Assembly: GCA_017428055.1 (NCBI GenBank)
Contig: JAFRRN010000028.1
Coordinates: 1-35,384 of the forward strand
From: Prevotella sp.
GTDB taxonomy: Bacteria; Bacteroidota; Bacteroidia; Bacteroidales; Bacteroidaceae
Direction: 5' to 3'
DNA length: 35,384 bases
Numbering within the stretch: the first letter of the stretch is position 1; every line of letters begins with the position of its first letter. The notes beneath the pieces were generated by a model. It ran no database searches. It saw only the letters and a program-made list of their open reading frames with translations, and was not told where the DNA came from. Position numbers and translations under genes: made by a program. Of this stretch, positions 14,333 through 22,653 are shown piece by piece.

Positions 14333-16492
14333 ATGCGTATTTATCAAACAAACGAAATCAAGAACATCGCACTCATTGGCAGCGCGGGTTCCGGCAAGAC
14401 CACTCTTGCCGAGGCCATGCTTTTTGAGAGTGGTATTATCAAACGCCGTGGAACCGTCGAGGGAAAGAACACGGTGAGTGATTATTTCCCCGTAGAGCAG
14501 GAATATGGTTATTCGGTATTCCCCACCGTATTCCATGTGGAGTGGAACAACAAAAAGCTGAACATCATCGATTGCCCGGGGTCTGACGACTTCGTGGGCG
14601 GTGCCATCACGGCATTGAACGTGACCGACCAGGCTGTCATCGTAGTAAACGGACAATATGGCCCCGAGGTAGGCACCATGAACGCCTTCCGAAACACGGA
14701 AAAGCTACAGAAGCCTGTCATCTTCCTGGTCAACCAACTCGACCGTGAGCATTGCGACTTCGACACAGTGGTATCAAACTTACGCGAGACCTTCGGGCAG
14801 AAATGCGTGTTGGTACAATATCCCATCGCCACGGGTCCTGGGTTCAATGCCGTCATCGACGTGCTGTTGATGAAGAAATACAGCTGGAAACCCGAGGGTG
14901 GCGCACCCATCATTGAGGACATCCCCGCAGAGGAAATGGACAAGGCACAAGAGCTACACGCCGCCCTCGTGGAGGCTGCCGCCGGCAACGATGATGCCTT
15001 GATGGAGAAATTCTTTGAGGAGGAGAACCTCTCCGAGGACGAGATGCGTGAGGGTATCCGCAAGGGACTTGTCAGCCGTTCCATCTTCCCCGTGTTCTGC
15101 GTCTGCTCTGGCAAAGACATGGGTGTACGCCGCTTGATGGAGTTCTTGGGCAACGTCGTACCATTCGTGGATGACATGCCAAAGATTGCCAATGCCAATG
15201 GTGAGGAAATCGCTCCTGATGCCAATGGTCCCACATCCGTATTCTTCTTCAAGACAGGCATGGAGCCACATATCGGCGAGGTGACATACTTCAAGGTGAT
15301 GAGTGGAACTCTCAAGCCTGGTGACGACTTGTCCAATGCCGACCGTGGTTCGAAAGAGCGCATGGGGCAGATTTTCGCTTGCGCCGGTGCCAACCGCATC
15401 CCCGTAGACGAGATGAAAGCCGGTGACATTGGCTGTACCGTGAAACTGAAAGACGTGAAGACGGGTAACACCTTGAACGGCAAGGATTGTGACTGGAGTT
15501 TCAATTTCATCAAATATCCCAACTCCAAGTATTCACGTGCTATTAAAGCTATAAACACTTCCGACACAGAGAAGTTGATGGCTGCCGTTCTTAAGATGCG
15601 CCAAGAAGACCCCACATGGGTGGTAGAGCAGTCGAAAGAACTCAAGCAAACCATCATTCATGGACAAGGAGAGTTCCACCTCCGCACGCTGAAATGGCGC
15701 TTGGAGAATAATGAGAAGTTGCAAGTGAAATACGAGGAGCCGAAGATTCCCTATCGTGAAACCATCACCAAGATGGCACGTGCCGACTATCGCCACAAGA
15801 AACAGTCGGGAGGTGCAGGGCAATTCGGCGAGGTTCACTTGATTTTGGAGCCTTACACAGAAGGTATGCCCGACCCCACAGTTTATAAGTTCAACGGCCA
15901 AGAGTTCAAGATGAACATCAAGGGAAAGGAAGAGATCGACCTTGAATGGGGCGGTAAACTCGTATTCATCAACTCCGTGGTGGGTGGTGCCATTGACGCA
16001 CGATTCATGCCCGCTATCTTAAAGGGCGTGATGGAACGTATGGAGCAAGGCCCATTGACTGGCTCGTATGCCCGCGACGTACGTGTCATCGTCTACGATG
16101 GCAAGATGCACCCCGTGGACTCCAACGAACTTTCGTTCATGTTGGCAGCCCGCCAGGCGTTCTCCGCTGCATTCAAGAATGCCGGACCGAAGATCCTGGA
16201 GCCTATCTATGACCTTGAAGTACTCGTTCCCGCTGACTATATGGGTGACGTGATGAGCGACTTGCAGGGACGCCGTGCCATCATCATGGGCATGGACAGC
16301 GAGGCAGGCTACCAGAAACTGACTGCCAAGATTCCATTGAAGGAACTCTCCAGTTACTCTATCGCATTGAGTTCGCTCACGGGAGGTCGCGCTTCGTTCT
16401 CGACATCTTTCTCCAGTTATGAGCTTGTACCCAACGATATCCAGCAAACGCTTATCGCTGAACATGAGGCCGAGGCTGCTGAAGAGGATTAA
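14333..16492 (+). CDS. Elongation factor G paralogue, EF-G2 type
   Basis: A 719-residue translational GTPase of the EF-G family with all five domains, about the size of ordinary EF-G. The G domain is divergent: P-loop GSAGSGKT at residues 16-23 replaces AHxDxGKT, switch II reads DCPGSDDF at 80-87 so the catalytic His of DTPGH is Ser84, and the NKxD motif is NQLD at 134-137. Domains III-V look normal (GQGEFHLRTLKWRL, SGGAGQFGEV, PILEPIYDLEVLVPADYMGDVMSDLQGRR in pieces). Bacteroides EF-G2 is reported to support translocation without GTP hydrolysis and to matter for gut colonisation; these substitutions fit that type. The housekeeping fusA is not in the window. Monocistronic: own promoter and strong terminator. 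Confidence 0.92.
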   Translation: MRIYQTNEIKNIALIGSAGSGKTTLAEAMLFESGIIKRRGTVEGKNTVSDYFPVEQEYGYSVFPTVFHVEWNNKKLNIIDCPGSDDFVGGAITALNVTDQAVIVVNGQYGPEVGTMNAFRNTEKLQKPVIFLVNQLDREHCDFDTVVSNLRETFGQKCVLVQYPIATGPGFNAVIDVLLMKKYSWKPEGGAPIIEDIPAEEMDKAQELHAALVEAAAGNDDALMEKFFEEENLSEDEMREGIRKGLVSRSIFPVFCVCSGKDMGVRRLMEFLGNVVPFVDDMPKIANANGEEIAPDANGPTSVFFFKTGMEPHIGEVTYFKVMSGTLKPGDDLSNADRGSKERMGQIFACAGANRIPVDEMKAGDIGCTVKLKDVKTGNTLNGKDCDWSFNFIKYPNSKYSRAIKAINTSDTEKLMAAVLKMRQEDPTWVVEQSKELKQTIIHGQGEFHLRTLKWRLENNEKLQVKYEEPKIPYRETITKMARADYRHKKQSGGAGQFGEVHLILEPYTEGMPDPTVYKFNGQEFKMNIKGKEEIDLEWGGKLVFINSVVGGAIDARFMPAILKGVMERMEQGPLTGSYARDVRVIVYDGKMHPVDSNELSFMLAARQAFSAAFKNAGPKILEPIYDLEVLVPADYMGDVMSDLQGRRAIIMGMDSEAGYQKLTAKIPLKELSSYSIALSSLTGGRASFSTSFSSYELVPNDIQQTLIAEHEAEAAEED

Positions 16493-16515
16493 TGGCAATT
16501 TGAAGAAACTGGCAA

Positions 16516-16559
16516 ATGAGGGACTTTCCTTAAAACGGAAAATCCCTCATCTCTTTTTC
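16516..16559 (+). terminator. Rho-independent terminator after EF-G2
   Basis: A 14-bp stem with one mismatch (left arm 16516-16529, right arm 16537-16550, core GAGGGA/TCCCTC), 7-base loop, followed by CTCTTTTTCT. Confidence 0.87.
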
Positions 16560-16623
16560 TTCTATGGAAAATCATGAAAAAACAAGCTATGAATAATTTT
16601 TACGTATATTTTTTATGAAATAT

Positions 16624-16655
16624 TTTGGATAATAAGATTTTATTTATTACTTTTG
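16624..16655 (+). promoter_or_regulatory. Strong promoter of the small-peptide unit
   Basis: TTTG (16624-16627), a 20-base spacer and TACTTTTG (16648-16655) match the Bacteroidota -33/-7 consensus exactly. Transcription should begin near 16662, giving a leader of about 40 bases. Confidence 0.75.
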
Positions 16656-16701
16656 CAACGTTAAATCAAGAAAAGGATAATCAATAAAACAAATATTCAT
16701 A

Positions 16702-16857
16702 ATGAAAAAGTACGAAAAACCTTACGTAAAAGAGATGGGAATTGAGGTGGATCCTGTATTAGCAGGTTCACAAGTCATTGAGTCCAATGATGTAATTGAC
16801 AATCCTACAACAGGTGAAGACGATGTTCCCGCAAAGAAATTTGACGTTTGGGAATAG
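16702..16857 (+). CDS. Leader-like small peptide 1 (51 residues)
   Basis: The peptide begins MKKYEKPYVKEMGIEV and ends PAKKFDVWE. It aligns with peptide 2 (16945-17049) over the first 22 or so residues: MKKYE(K/R)P, KE(M/I), EV, then P-(V)-L-(A/C)-(G/A)-S. A conserved N-terminal region with a short, acidic, variable tail is what precursor peptides look like; similar short MKKYxxP proteins occur in Bacteroidota as far as I recall, mostly without known function. No signal peptide, no cysteine, no modification enzyme next door (hemW nearby is a housekeeping radical SAM gene). It has a consensus promoter and is preceded by a terminator, so it is a genuine transcription unit. Function unknown. Confidence 0.72.
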   Translation: MKKYEKPYVKEMGIEVDPVLAGSQVIESNDVIDNPTTGEDDVPAKKFDVWE

Positions 16858-16926
16858 TTCTCAATTGTGAATTCATTACACCTTCTCACGGCATTATTGC
16901 ATTATATATATATAATTAAGTACAAA

Positions 16927-16940
16927 CTTTAATATTAAAG
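16927..16940. repeat. Perfect 14-base palindrome just before peptide 2
   Basis: CTTTAATATTAAAG is its own reverse complement and ends 4 bases before ATG 16945, over the translation initiation region. It could be an operator or a hairpin affecting initiation; with so AT-rich a background, chance is also possible. Confidence 0.5.
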
Positions 16941-16944
16941 GATT

Positions 16945-17049
16945 ATGAAAAAGTACGAAAGACCAGAAATCAAAGAGATAGAACTTGAGGTTCTTCCTTT
17001 GTGTGCTTCTGACGTTCAGCCCCAAGACCCAACGGGTGAGGGATGGTAA
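16945..17049 (+). CDS. Leader-like small peptide 2 (34 residues)
   Basis: The peptide reads MKKYERPEIKEIELEV, then LPLCASDVQPQ and a tail DPTGEGW. It is homologous to peptide 1 in the N-terminal 22 residues and shares a P-T-G-E element in the tail (NPTTGEDD against DPTGEGW), but is 17 residues shorter and has a single Cys at residue 20. The first 16 or so bases of both genes are identical, suggesting duplication. It is separated from peptide 1 by 87 AT-rich bases including a TATATATATATA tract and a perfect palindrome, and is followed 25 bases later by a strong terminator. Likely co-transcribed with peptide 1. Function unknown. Confidence 0.7.
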   Translation: MKKYERPEIKEIELEVLPLCASDVQPQDPTGEGW

Positions 17050-17074
17050 TCAATGTCTAAAGGACTTGAGAACG

Positions 17075-17110
17075 AAGCCGTGAGTGATACTCACGGCTTT
17101 CTTTCTGTTA
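17075..17110 (+). terminator. Rho-independent terminator after the small peptides
   Basis: A perfect 11-bp stem AAGCCGTGAGT / ACTCACGGCTT with a 3-base loop (GAT), followed by a T-rich tract. Confidence 0.88.
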
Positions 17111-17150
17111 TATATGCACCGAAACACATTGATTTATGGGAGTTTTTTCC

Positions 17151-17177
17151 TTGTTTCAATTATTTTGATTACCTTTG
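17151..17177 (+). promoter_or_regulatory. Probable promoter of the glycan operon
   Basis: TACCTTTG at 17170-17177 is a perfect -7 box. The nearest -33 candidate is TTG at 17151-17153, 16 bases upstream, shorter than usual. It overlaps the in-frame ATG at 17175, so that codon cannot be the start. Confidence 0.5.
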
Positions 17178-17213
17178 TCAGCAGAAACAATAACAACAAC
17201 AATACTACTTAAT

Positions 17214-19919
17214 ATGAAAAAACTATTTACAACAATGACTATCATGTTTTGCACCATGAATGCCTTGGCGCAAAACATTGACTTCAACATGACCAACCGG
17301 TCTTTGGAAGAAGTTAACGAACCCAATTACATCTCATGGCCAGTCAACATGGTGGGAAGTGAATCAAAGACCCTTGACAATGGCATGAAACTGACACTGA
17401 CAGCATGTGACGGTGCCGATGTTCTCCGTGCGCAATGGAACAAGAATACGGTCACATTAGGCAAGAATGGAGCTACAGGACTACGGCTTTTGGGCGATGG
17501 GGTGCAAGCATTTGTGCTTGATGATGACAACAACACCCCCAACATCACAGAGGGAAGCACAGCCATTACAGTCACCATTGAGGGAATGGAGGCCGGGCAA
17601 CACTCCGTTATCGCCTACCATAACTACAAAGACGGCAATATGACATTGCCCGACATCCAAGTGGAAGTAGACGGGCAAGTCGTCCTTACTGGGGTTAAGT
17701 ATTCTTCAAACGTACAGAAACCTTCAGAAACTGGTTCTTCTTACGTCGAGTTTACCGTGACAGAAGGACAACCCGTTGTTATCAAATATTCAACCACACC
17801 CATCGAAGGCAAGACATACGGCACCACCTGTATGACATTGAATGGTTTGGAGTTTGATGTTAATCCCTATTCTGCGATGGACCCTGTTCCCGATAACTAC
17901 GAATTCCATGCTGACGGAACAAATGAGACAGGTACCAGAATCGTCAACCTACAATGGACACCAGCCAGCATAGCTGTCTCCCATCGATTAATATTAGGCA
18001 CAGACTCCACAGAAGTTGCCAATGCCACAAACTATCAATACCAAGGAACCAAGGCAGAATACCAGGCTACAGGACTTTCACCTTTGCAAGTTTATTGGTG
18101 GCGCGTCGACGAAGTTGATGCGTCAGGCAATGTACATAAAGGTAAGGTGTGGTGTTTCCAACCTCGTCGTTTGGCATTCCCAGGCGCAGAGGGTTATGGT
18201 CGTTTCGCCATTGGCGGGCGCGGTGGCATTGTGTATCATGTCACATCCCTCGATGATGATGCCAATAACCCACAACCTGGCACATTCAGATATGGCATCA
18301 GCAGCATCCATGGTCCCCGTACCATCGTCTTTGATGTCGCCGGCACCATCCACTTGAAAGCCCGCCTCACCTGTTCTGACAAGTATGTGACTATCGCCGG
18401 GCAGACCGCTCCCGGACGCGGAATCATGTTCCGAGGCGCTCCCTTTGGGATGCAATCCGATGGCATTACCCGATTTATCCGCGCCCGTCGCGGTCACATC
18501 AGCGATGAAGATGGTGACGGCAAGGGGTTAGACGGACTGGGTATGGCGGGCAACGACCATGCCATCATGGACCACTGCTCCATCTCCTGGACCATTGATG
18601 AGGGATTCTCCTCACGCAACGCCAAACACATCACCCTGCAAAACACCCTTATCTCAGAAGCCTTGGACATTGCGGGGCATCCCAATTACAGTGCCGGTAC
18701 AGGCCACGGCTATGCGGCAACCATCGGTGGCGGTGAGTTTGGTGCCACGGGCAGTTCGTTCCATCACAACCTATTGGCGCACAACCAAGGGCGCAATTGG
18801 AGTATTTCCGGCGGTCTTGACGGTAAAGGATATTACGATGGACACCATGATATATTTAATAATGTGGTATACAACTGGGGCGGACGTGCCACCGATGGCG
18901 GTACACATGAACTGAACTTCGTAAACAACTATTACAAGAAAGGGCCATCCACCACACAAAACTTCCTCCTCCGCCATCAATTCGAGGGTACGGGACAAGG
19001 CACCCAACGGGCTTACGTAAGTGGAAACATCCGCGAGGAGACCAATGGGAAACTGACACAAGACAAAGAGGGCACGACTTATCGTTACGACCTATCGGGC
19101 GGACAAGTCCTTGACTGGGAGCCTTGGAGCAGCGAACCATTCTTCCCCAGTTATGCCACCATCGAGACAGCAGAGGCTGCATTCAAGAATGTATTGAGCG
19201 ACGTAGGCTGCAACCAGCCCGAAATAGACAATCATGACATCCGCATGATCCAAGAGACATTGCTCGGCACCACCTCCACAGTAGGTTCCGTTGGAAAGAA
19301 AAAAGGCATCATCGACCATGAAGATGACTCCGAGGGATTTGCCGGTTTGAACATCATCGAAGCCCAACGTGAAGAAAATTGGGATACAGACCAAGACGGT
19401 ATTCCCGACTGGTTTGAGAAAATTACGGAGACAGACATTAACGTACCCAACAATAATGATTGTCACGACACCTATAATTATTATACCGATTTGGAATGCT
19501 ATCTCAACTGGATAGCGGAGCCCAATTTCATCCTGAACGGTAACGAAAAGATTGCCATTGACTTAAAACCCTATTTTGCTGGATATAAAAACTTTGAAGT
19601 GGTAGATGACGATTTGCGTCCTACCAATGGTTTTGTATGGACTTTTGAAGGTACTACACTCAACGTGCAAGACCTTTTTGGAACAGAAATGTCAAGAAGA
19701 GAATTTATATATGTGACCGTGAAGGACCCCAACACCAACGTCACACTTACTCGTCAATTCAATTTTGCAACCATTGGTGGTGACCTTTCGGGAATTGTAG
19801 AAGTAAAAGACAACGAACAGATAAAGCCATCACCTATCTACAACATGGCAGGACAACGCATTTCCCAACCACAAAAGGGAATCAACATTCAAAACGGAAA
19901 GAAATATATCAAGAAATAA
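17214..19919 (+). CDS. Secreted pectate lyase-like multidomain protein with T9SS-like tail
   Basis: A 901-residue exported protein. A signal peptide (MKKLFTTMTIMFCTMNALAQ) is followed by an N-terminal beta-rich region (about 25-220), a fibronectin-III-like domain (about 240-315, LQWTPASIAVSHRLILG, LSPLQVYWWRVDEVD), and a right-handed beta-helix of the pectate lyase PL1 type from AFPGAEGYGRFAIGGRGG (about residue 320). Family-like elements are TIAGQTAPGRGI, IRFIRARRG-like FIRARRGH and DHCSISWTIDEGFS. The protein ends IYNMAGQRISQPQKGINI...KKYIKK, resembling the short C-terminal tails of Bacteroidota proteins linked to type IX secretion. Role: eliminative cleavage of a pectic polymer outside the cell. 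Start chosen downstream of the -7 box. First gene of the operon; the isomerase gene follows after 3 bases. Confidence 0.86.
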   Translation: MKKLFTTMTIMFCTMNALAQNIDFNMTNRSLEEVNEPNYISWPVNMVGSESKTLDNGMKLTLTACDGADVLRAQWNKNTVTLGKNGATGLRLLGDGVQAFVLDDDNNTPNITEGSTAITVTIEGMEAGQHSVIAYHNYKDGNMTLPDIQVEVDGQVVLTGVKYSSNVQKPSETGSSYVEFTVTEGQPVVIKYSTTPIEGKTYGTTCMTLNGLEFDVNPYSAMDPVPDNYEFHADGTNETGTRIVNLQWTPASIAVSHRLILGTDSTEVANATNYQYQGTKAEYQATGLSPLQVYWWRVDEVDASGNVHKGKVWCFQPRRLAFPGAEGYGRFAIGGRGGIVYHVTSLDDDANNPQPGTFRYGISSIHGPRTIVFDVAGTIHLKARLTCSDKYVTIAGQTAPGRGIMFRGAPFGMQSDGITRFIRARRGHISDEDGDGKGLDGLGMAGNDHAIMDHCSISWTIDEGFSSRNAKHITLQNTLISEALDIAGHPNYSAGTGHGYAATIGGGEFGATGSSFHHNLLAHNQGRNWSISGGLDGKGYYDGHHDIFNNVVYNWGGRATDGGTHELNFVNNYYKKGPSTTQNFLLRHQFEGTGQGTQRAYVSGNIREETNGKLTQDKEGTTYRYDLSGGQVLDWEPWSSEPFFPSYATIETAEAAFKNVLSDVGCNQPEIDNHDIRMIQETLLGTTSTVGSVGKKKGIIDHEDDSEGFAGLNIIEAQREENWDTDQDGIPDWFEKITETDINVPNNNDCHDTYNYYTDLECYLNWIAEPNFILNGNEKIAIDLKPYFAGYKNFEVVDDDLRPTNGFVWTFEGTTLNVQDLFGTEMSRREFIYVTVKDPNTNVTLTRQFNFATIGGDLSGIVEVKDNEQIKPSPIYNMAGQRISQPQKGINIQNGKKYIKK

Positions 19920-19922
19920 GAC

Positions 19923-21293
19923 ATGAAAGAAAAAGCAATGAACCTCAAGCTGGTGGTACGTCCCATTGTAGGATGTCTCACCCACTCACATTTTTGGGAA
20001 GGACCATGCCGAGCTGGATACGCCAAAGACATGACTCCCGAAGCAGAGGATGCGGCCGCTACAGCTGCCTTTGAAGCAGCCAAAGAAGAATTAAAGAAGG
20101 CAACTCCCGAGATTGAGATGTTACCCGCTATCGATGCTCGATATGATGAGAAGTTTGTTGTAAGCCGTGAAATATATGCCCAAATAGAGGAAGACATTGA
20201 CCGTGTGGATTTCTTCCTTTGTATGAACTGGCGTATTCCCAAGTTGGAACGGTACCACAAGACCGTGGTCATCATGCAAAATGGCAACGAGGGAATCGAC
20301 TTTGCAGCTTATTGCCGTTCCATTGGTGTAGAAGCATACGTCTGTATGGACATCCAAGACCTCAATGAGATAGCCCATGCCTTATGGGTAAGGAAGGTGG
20401 TTGCCAACACCCGCGCCCTCGTCTTGACCCACGGATCGATGCCCACATTCGGATTACAAAGTGTCATTCGCGACCCAGAACTCATCCGCCAACGCTATGG
20501 CATGGAAATAGTCAAGTTGCCGTTCCGCGACATCTTCAAGTATATGGATGAAGTGACAGACGAAGAGGCTCGTCCCATTGCAGAAAAAATCATCGGCGGT
20601 TCATTGGAAACGAAAGTCAACAAAGACTGGTTTGTCAACGACATCAAGTATTACCTTGCCGCAAAAAAGATGATGGATGTTTATGACTGCAACGCTTTTT
20701 CTACGGCATGTCATGAGCTATGTACAAGTGAGATACCCCAACAACGGAAGTTCACACCCTGTGTCTGCCATTCCCTGCTCAAAGACGAGGGTTATCCCAG
20801 TGGCTGCGAGGAGGATTTGAACGCTTTGTTGGCAATGACCATCATGCAAGCCGCCGCCATGCGTCCTGCCTTCATGGGCAACCCGAACATGGAGACCGAC
20901 GAGTTGTTGCGCATCCACCACGCCGTGCCTGCCCTTTGCATGAACGGCTATGGCACCAAGCCGTTGCGATACAAGCTATGGGCATTCACGGGACAAGGCT
21001 TCGGTGGCAAGTTGCAAGTGGACTTCACGGAGAACGAAGACCCATACATTACGCTTGGACGTTTCAACCCCATGGCTGATACCATAAGCATAAAGCGTGG
21101 CGAAGTAATCAAATCCGAGTTCGATGCCGTCTATTGCTCACCATATTATTATATTAAGATGAACGATGCCCGTGGCTTTATGCACCAGTTGGCAGGGTTT
21201 GGCCATCATCAGGTATTGATATTCGGCGACTACACCAGGATGTTGCATCTTATAGGCCATGTTATGGGATTCACAGTGATGGAGCATCAATGA
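19923..21293 (+). CDS. L-fucose/L-arabinose isomerase-like protein
   Basis: A 456-residue cytoplasmic protein resembling the L-fucose/L-arabinose isomerase superfamily, which interconverts aldoses and ketoses with a divalent metal. Seen are the N-terminal Rossmann-like region (VDFFLCMNWRIP), TRALVLTHGSMPTFGLQS, and the conserved region DEGYPSGCEEDLNALLAM (near residue 296) that corresponds to the family's catalytic-Glu segment, then HHAVPALCMNGYG. It is shorter than FucI (about 590) and fits the compact FucI-like group annotated in gut Bacteroidota. It starts 3 bases after the lyase gene and overlaps the next gene by 4 bases (ATGA). Substrate unknown; a deoxy- or pentose sugar from pectin side chains is inferred. 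Confidence 0.78.
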   Translation: MKEKAMNLKLVVRPIVGCLTHSHFWEGPCRAGYAKDMTPEAEDAAATAAFEAAKEELKKATPEIEMLPAIDARYDEKFVVSREIYAQIEEDIDRVDFFLCMNWRIPKLERYHKTVVIMQNGNEGIDFAAYCRSIGVEAYVCMDIQDLNEIAHALWVRKVVANTRALVLTHGSMPTFGLQSVIRDPELIRQRYGMEIVKLPFRDIFKYMDEVTDEEARPIAEKIIGGSLETKVNKDWFVNDIKYYLAAKKMMDVYDCNAFSTACHELCTSEIPQQRKFTPCVCHSLLKDEGYPSGCEEDLNALLAMTIMQAAAMRPAFMGNPNMETDELLRIHHAVPALCMNGYGTKPLRYKLWAFTGQGFGGKLQVDFTENEDPYITLGRFNPMADTISIKRGEVIKSEFDAVYCSPYYYIKMNDARGFMHQLAGFGHHQVLIFGDYTRMLHLIGHVMGFTVMEHQ

Positions 21294-22372
21294 TTTATCT
21301 GAACAATGCAGCAACGAGTTTTCCCAAGCCACCGTCGGTCATCCATGCCATGACGGTGGCTCTGGAAAGCCCGCCTGTAAGTCCACTTCGTAGCAATACT
21401 TCACAACAGGGAGACTTGTTGGCTGACTTGCGGAGGGAACTTGGCACATTGTTCAATATCCACGACCAAGAGCGTATCTTCTTTTGTAGCAGTGCTACCG
21501 ATGCCATCAACCGTATTATAGGTGGTGGGCAATGGTCTGTCGTTGCCACTTCCGATAACCACAATAGCGTACTCCGCCCATTATTAAATGGGTATCATCC
21601 TGTCAAAATCATACCCCCACCCCCTGTTTTAGAAACCCTACCCAAAGGCTCGTTGCTCATCCTCAACCATTGTTCTAACGTAACAGGTAACATCATTGAC
21701 ATAGCAACCATTGCCTATCATGCCCATCAACAAGGTCTTATCGTCATGCTCGATGCCTCGCAGAGTGCCGGTTGCATTCCCATAGACGTAGACCGTTGGG
21801 GTGTGGACATTGTTGTCTTCACTGGACATAAATCTTTGTTTGGTCCAACTGGAACGGGAGGATATTACGTCCATCGTGCCATCAACCTTCGCCCTACGCA
21901 ATTCGGTGGCACAGGAAGAGACAGTAGAGTCATCCAATACCAAGACGGCGAATGGGAGTATGAGGTGGGAACGCAAAACATGATGGGACTTGCTGGATTG
22001 AAAGCGGGTGTGGAGTTTGTTCTTGGTCGTGGTGTGGGATGTATATTTCATCGTCTTCAATCCGAAACGAACTGGCTTATCAATGAATTGCGAGGTATTG
22101 AAAAAGTAATTCTCTATAGTGAAGGTGGTGGAAAACAAGGTCCTGTCATCAGTTTCAACATTACAGGACTGCTCCCTTCCGACGTGGGATATATCCTCCA
22201 AAACAGTTATGACATCACTGTTCGCACAGGACATCATTGTTCCCCACTTATCCATCAGCAGCTTGGCACATGGGAGCATGGCACCGTCCGAGTTAGCCTT
22301 TCTGATTTCACAACACATGAGGAATTGGAGACTTTCATACATGCCATTCATGAAATAACGGGAAGCCTATGA
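21290..22372 (+). CDS. Class V aminotransferase / cysteine-desulfurase-like PLP enzyme
   Basis: A 360-residue PLP enzyme. It opens MIYLNNAATSFPKPPSV, the cysteine-desulfurase family start; the PLP lysine is K181 in FTGHKSLFGPTGTG and the active-site cysteine C317 in VRTGHHCSPL. Both key residues are present, so desulfurase or lyase activity is possible. It resembles the cysteine-desulfurase-related group often beside DUF3343 proteins rather than SufS or IscS. Its presence between a sugar isomerase and a glycosidase is unexpected. It overlaps the isomerase by 4 bases and the next gene by 4 bases, so it is firmly part of the operon. Substrate unknown. Confidence 0.85.
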   Translation: MIYLNNAATSFPKPPSVIHAMTVALESPPVSPLRSNTSQQGDLLADLRRELGTLFNIHDQERIFFCSSATDAINRIIGGGQWSVVATSDNHNSVLRPLLNGYHPVKIIPPPPVLETLPKGSLLILNHCSNVTGNIIDIATIAYHAHQQGLIVMLDASQSAGCIPIDVDRWGVDIVVFTGHKSLFGPTGTGGYYVHRAINLRPTQFGGTGRDSRVIQYQDGEWEYEVGTQNMMGLAGLKAGVEFVLGRGVGCIFHRLQSETNWLINELRGIEKVILYSEGGGKQGPVISFNITGLLPSDVGYILQNSYDITVRTGHHCSPLIHQQLGTWEHGTVRVSLSDFTTHEELETFIHAIHEITGSL

Positions 22373-22653
22373 AGATTACTAACATCTCCCGTTCCCCCGA
22401 ACCTTGCACAGAAGCAGGATGGCTTGCTTTCCAATATGAGTTGGAATATCCCATTATTAGGGATTTCATCATGGCTCTGCGTCCACTCGGCTCATTCCTA
22501 TTCTTGGAAACATTATCCAAACCATTCTTCAAGATACAAAACCATCACTATATGATCAAGGGGTTATTGAACGACACCTCCATCCGGGTTGCCGTCCATC
22601 GAGACCATCAAGACGAACAATTACCCATCAAACAATTGATAGAAACATTATGA
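22369..22653 (+). CDS. 94-residue protein of unknown function
   Basis: I do not recognise a family. The protein starts MKITNISRSPEPCTEAGWLAFQ and continues with a mixed helical/strand composition, including RPLGSFLFLETLSKPFF and a basic/acidic mix (VAVHRDHQDEQLPIKQ) near the end; no signal peptide or membrane segment. It overlaps the PLP-enzyme gene by 4 bases and the beta-helix gene by 4 bases, which strongly supports translation. The position after a cysteine-desulfurase-like gene resembles the place of small sulfur/selenium carrier-like proteins (DUF3343), but the sequence lacks the cysteine pattern of those; only C13 is present. Confidence 0.8.
   Translation: MKITNISRSPEPCTEAGWLAFQYELEYPIIRDFIMALRPLGSFLFLETLSKPFFKIQNHHYMIKGLLNDTSIRVAVHRDHQDEQLPIKQLIETL

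Noticed and set aside
14509-15657. 382-codon open frame on the minus strand inside the EF-G2 gene
   Set aside because: Antisense to a conserved gene; Ser-rich translation without recognisable features.
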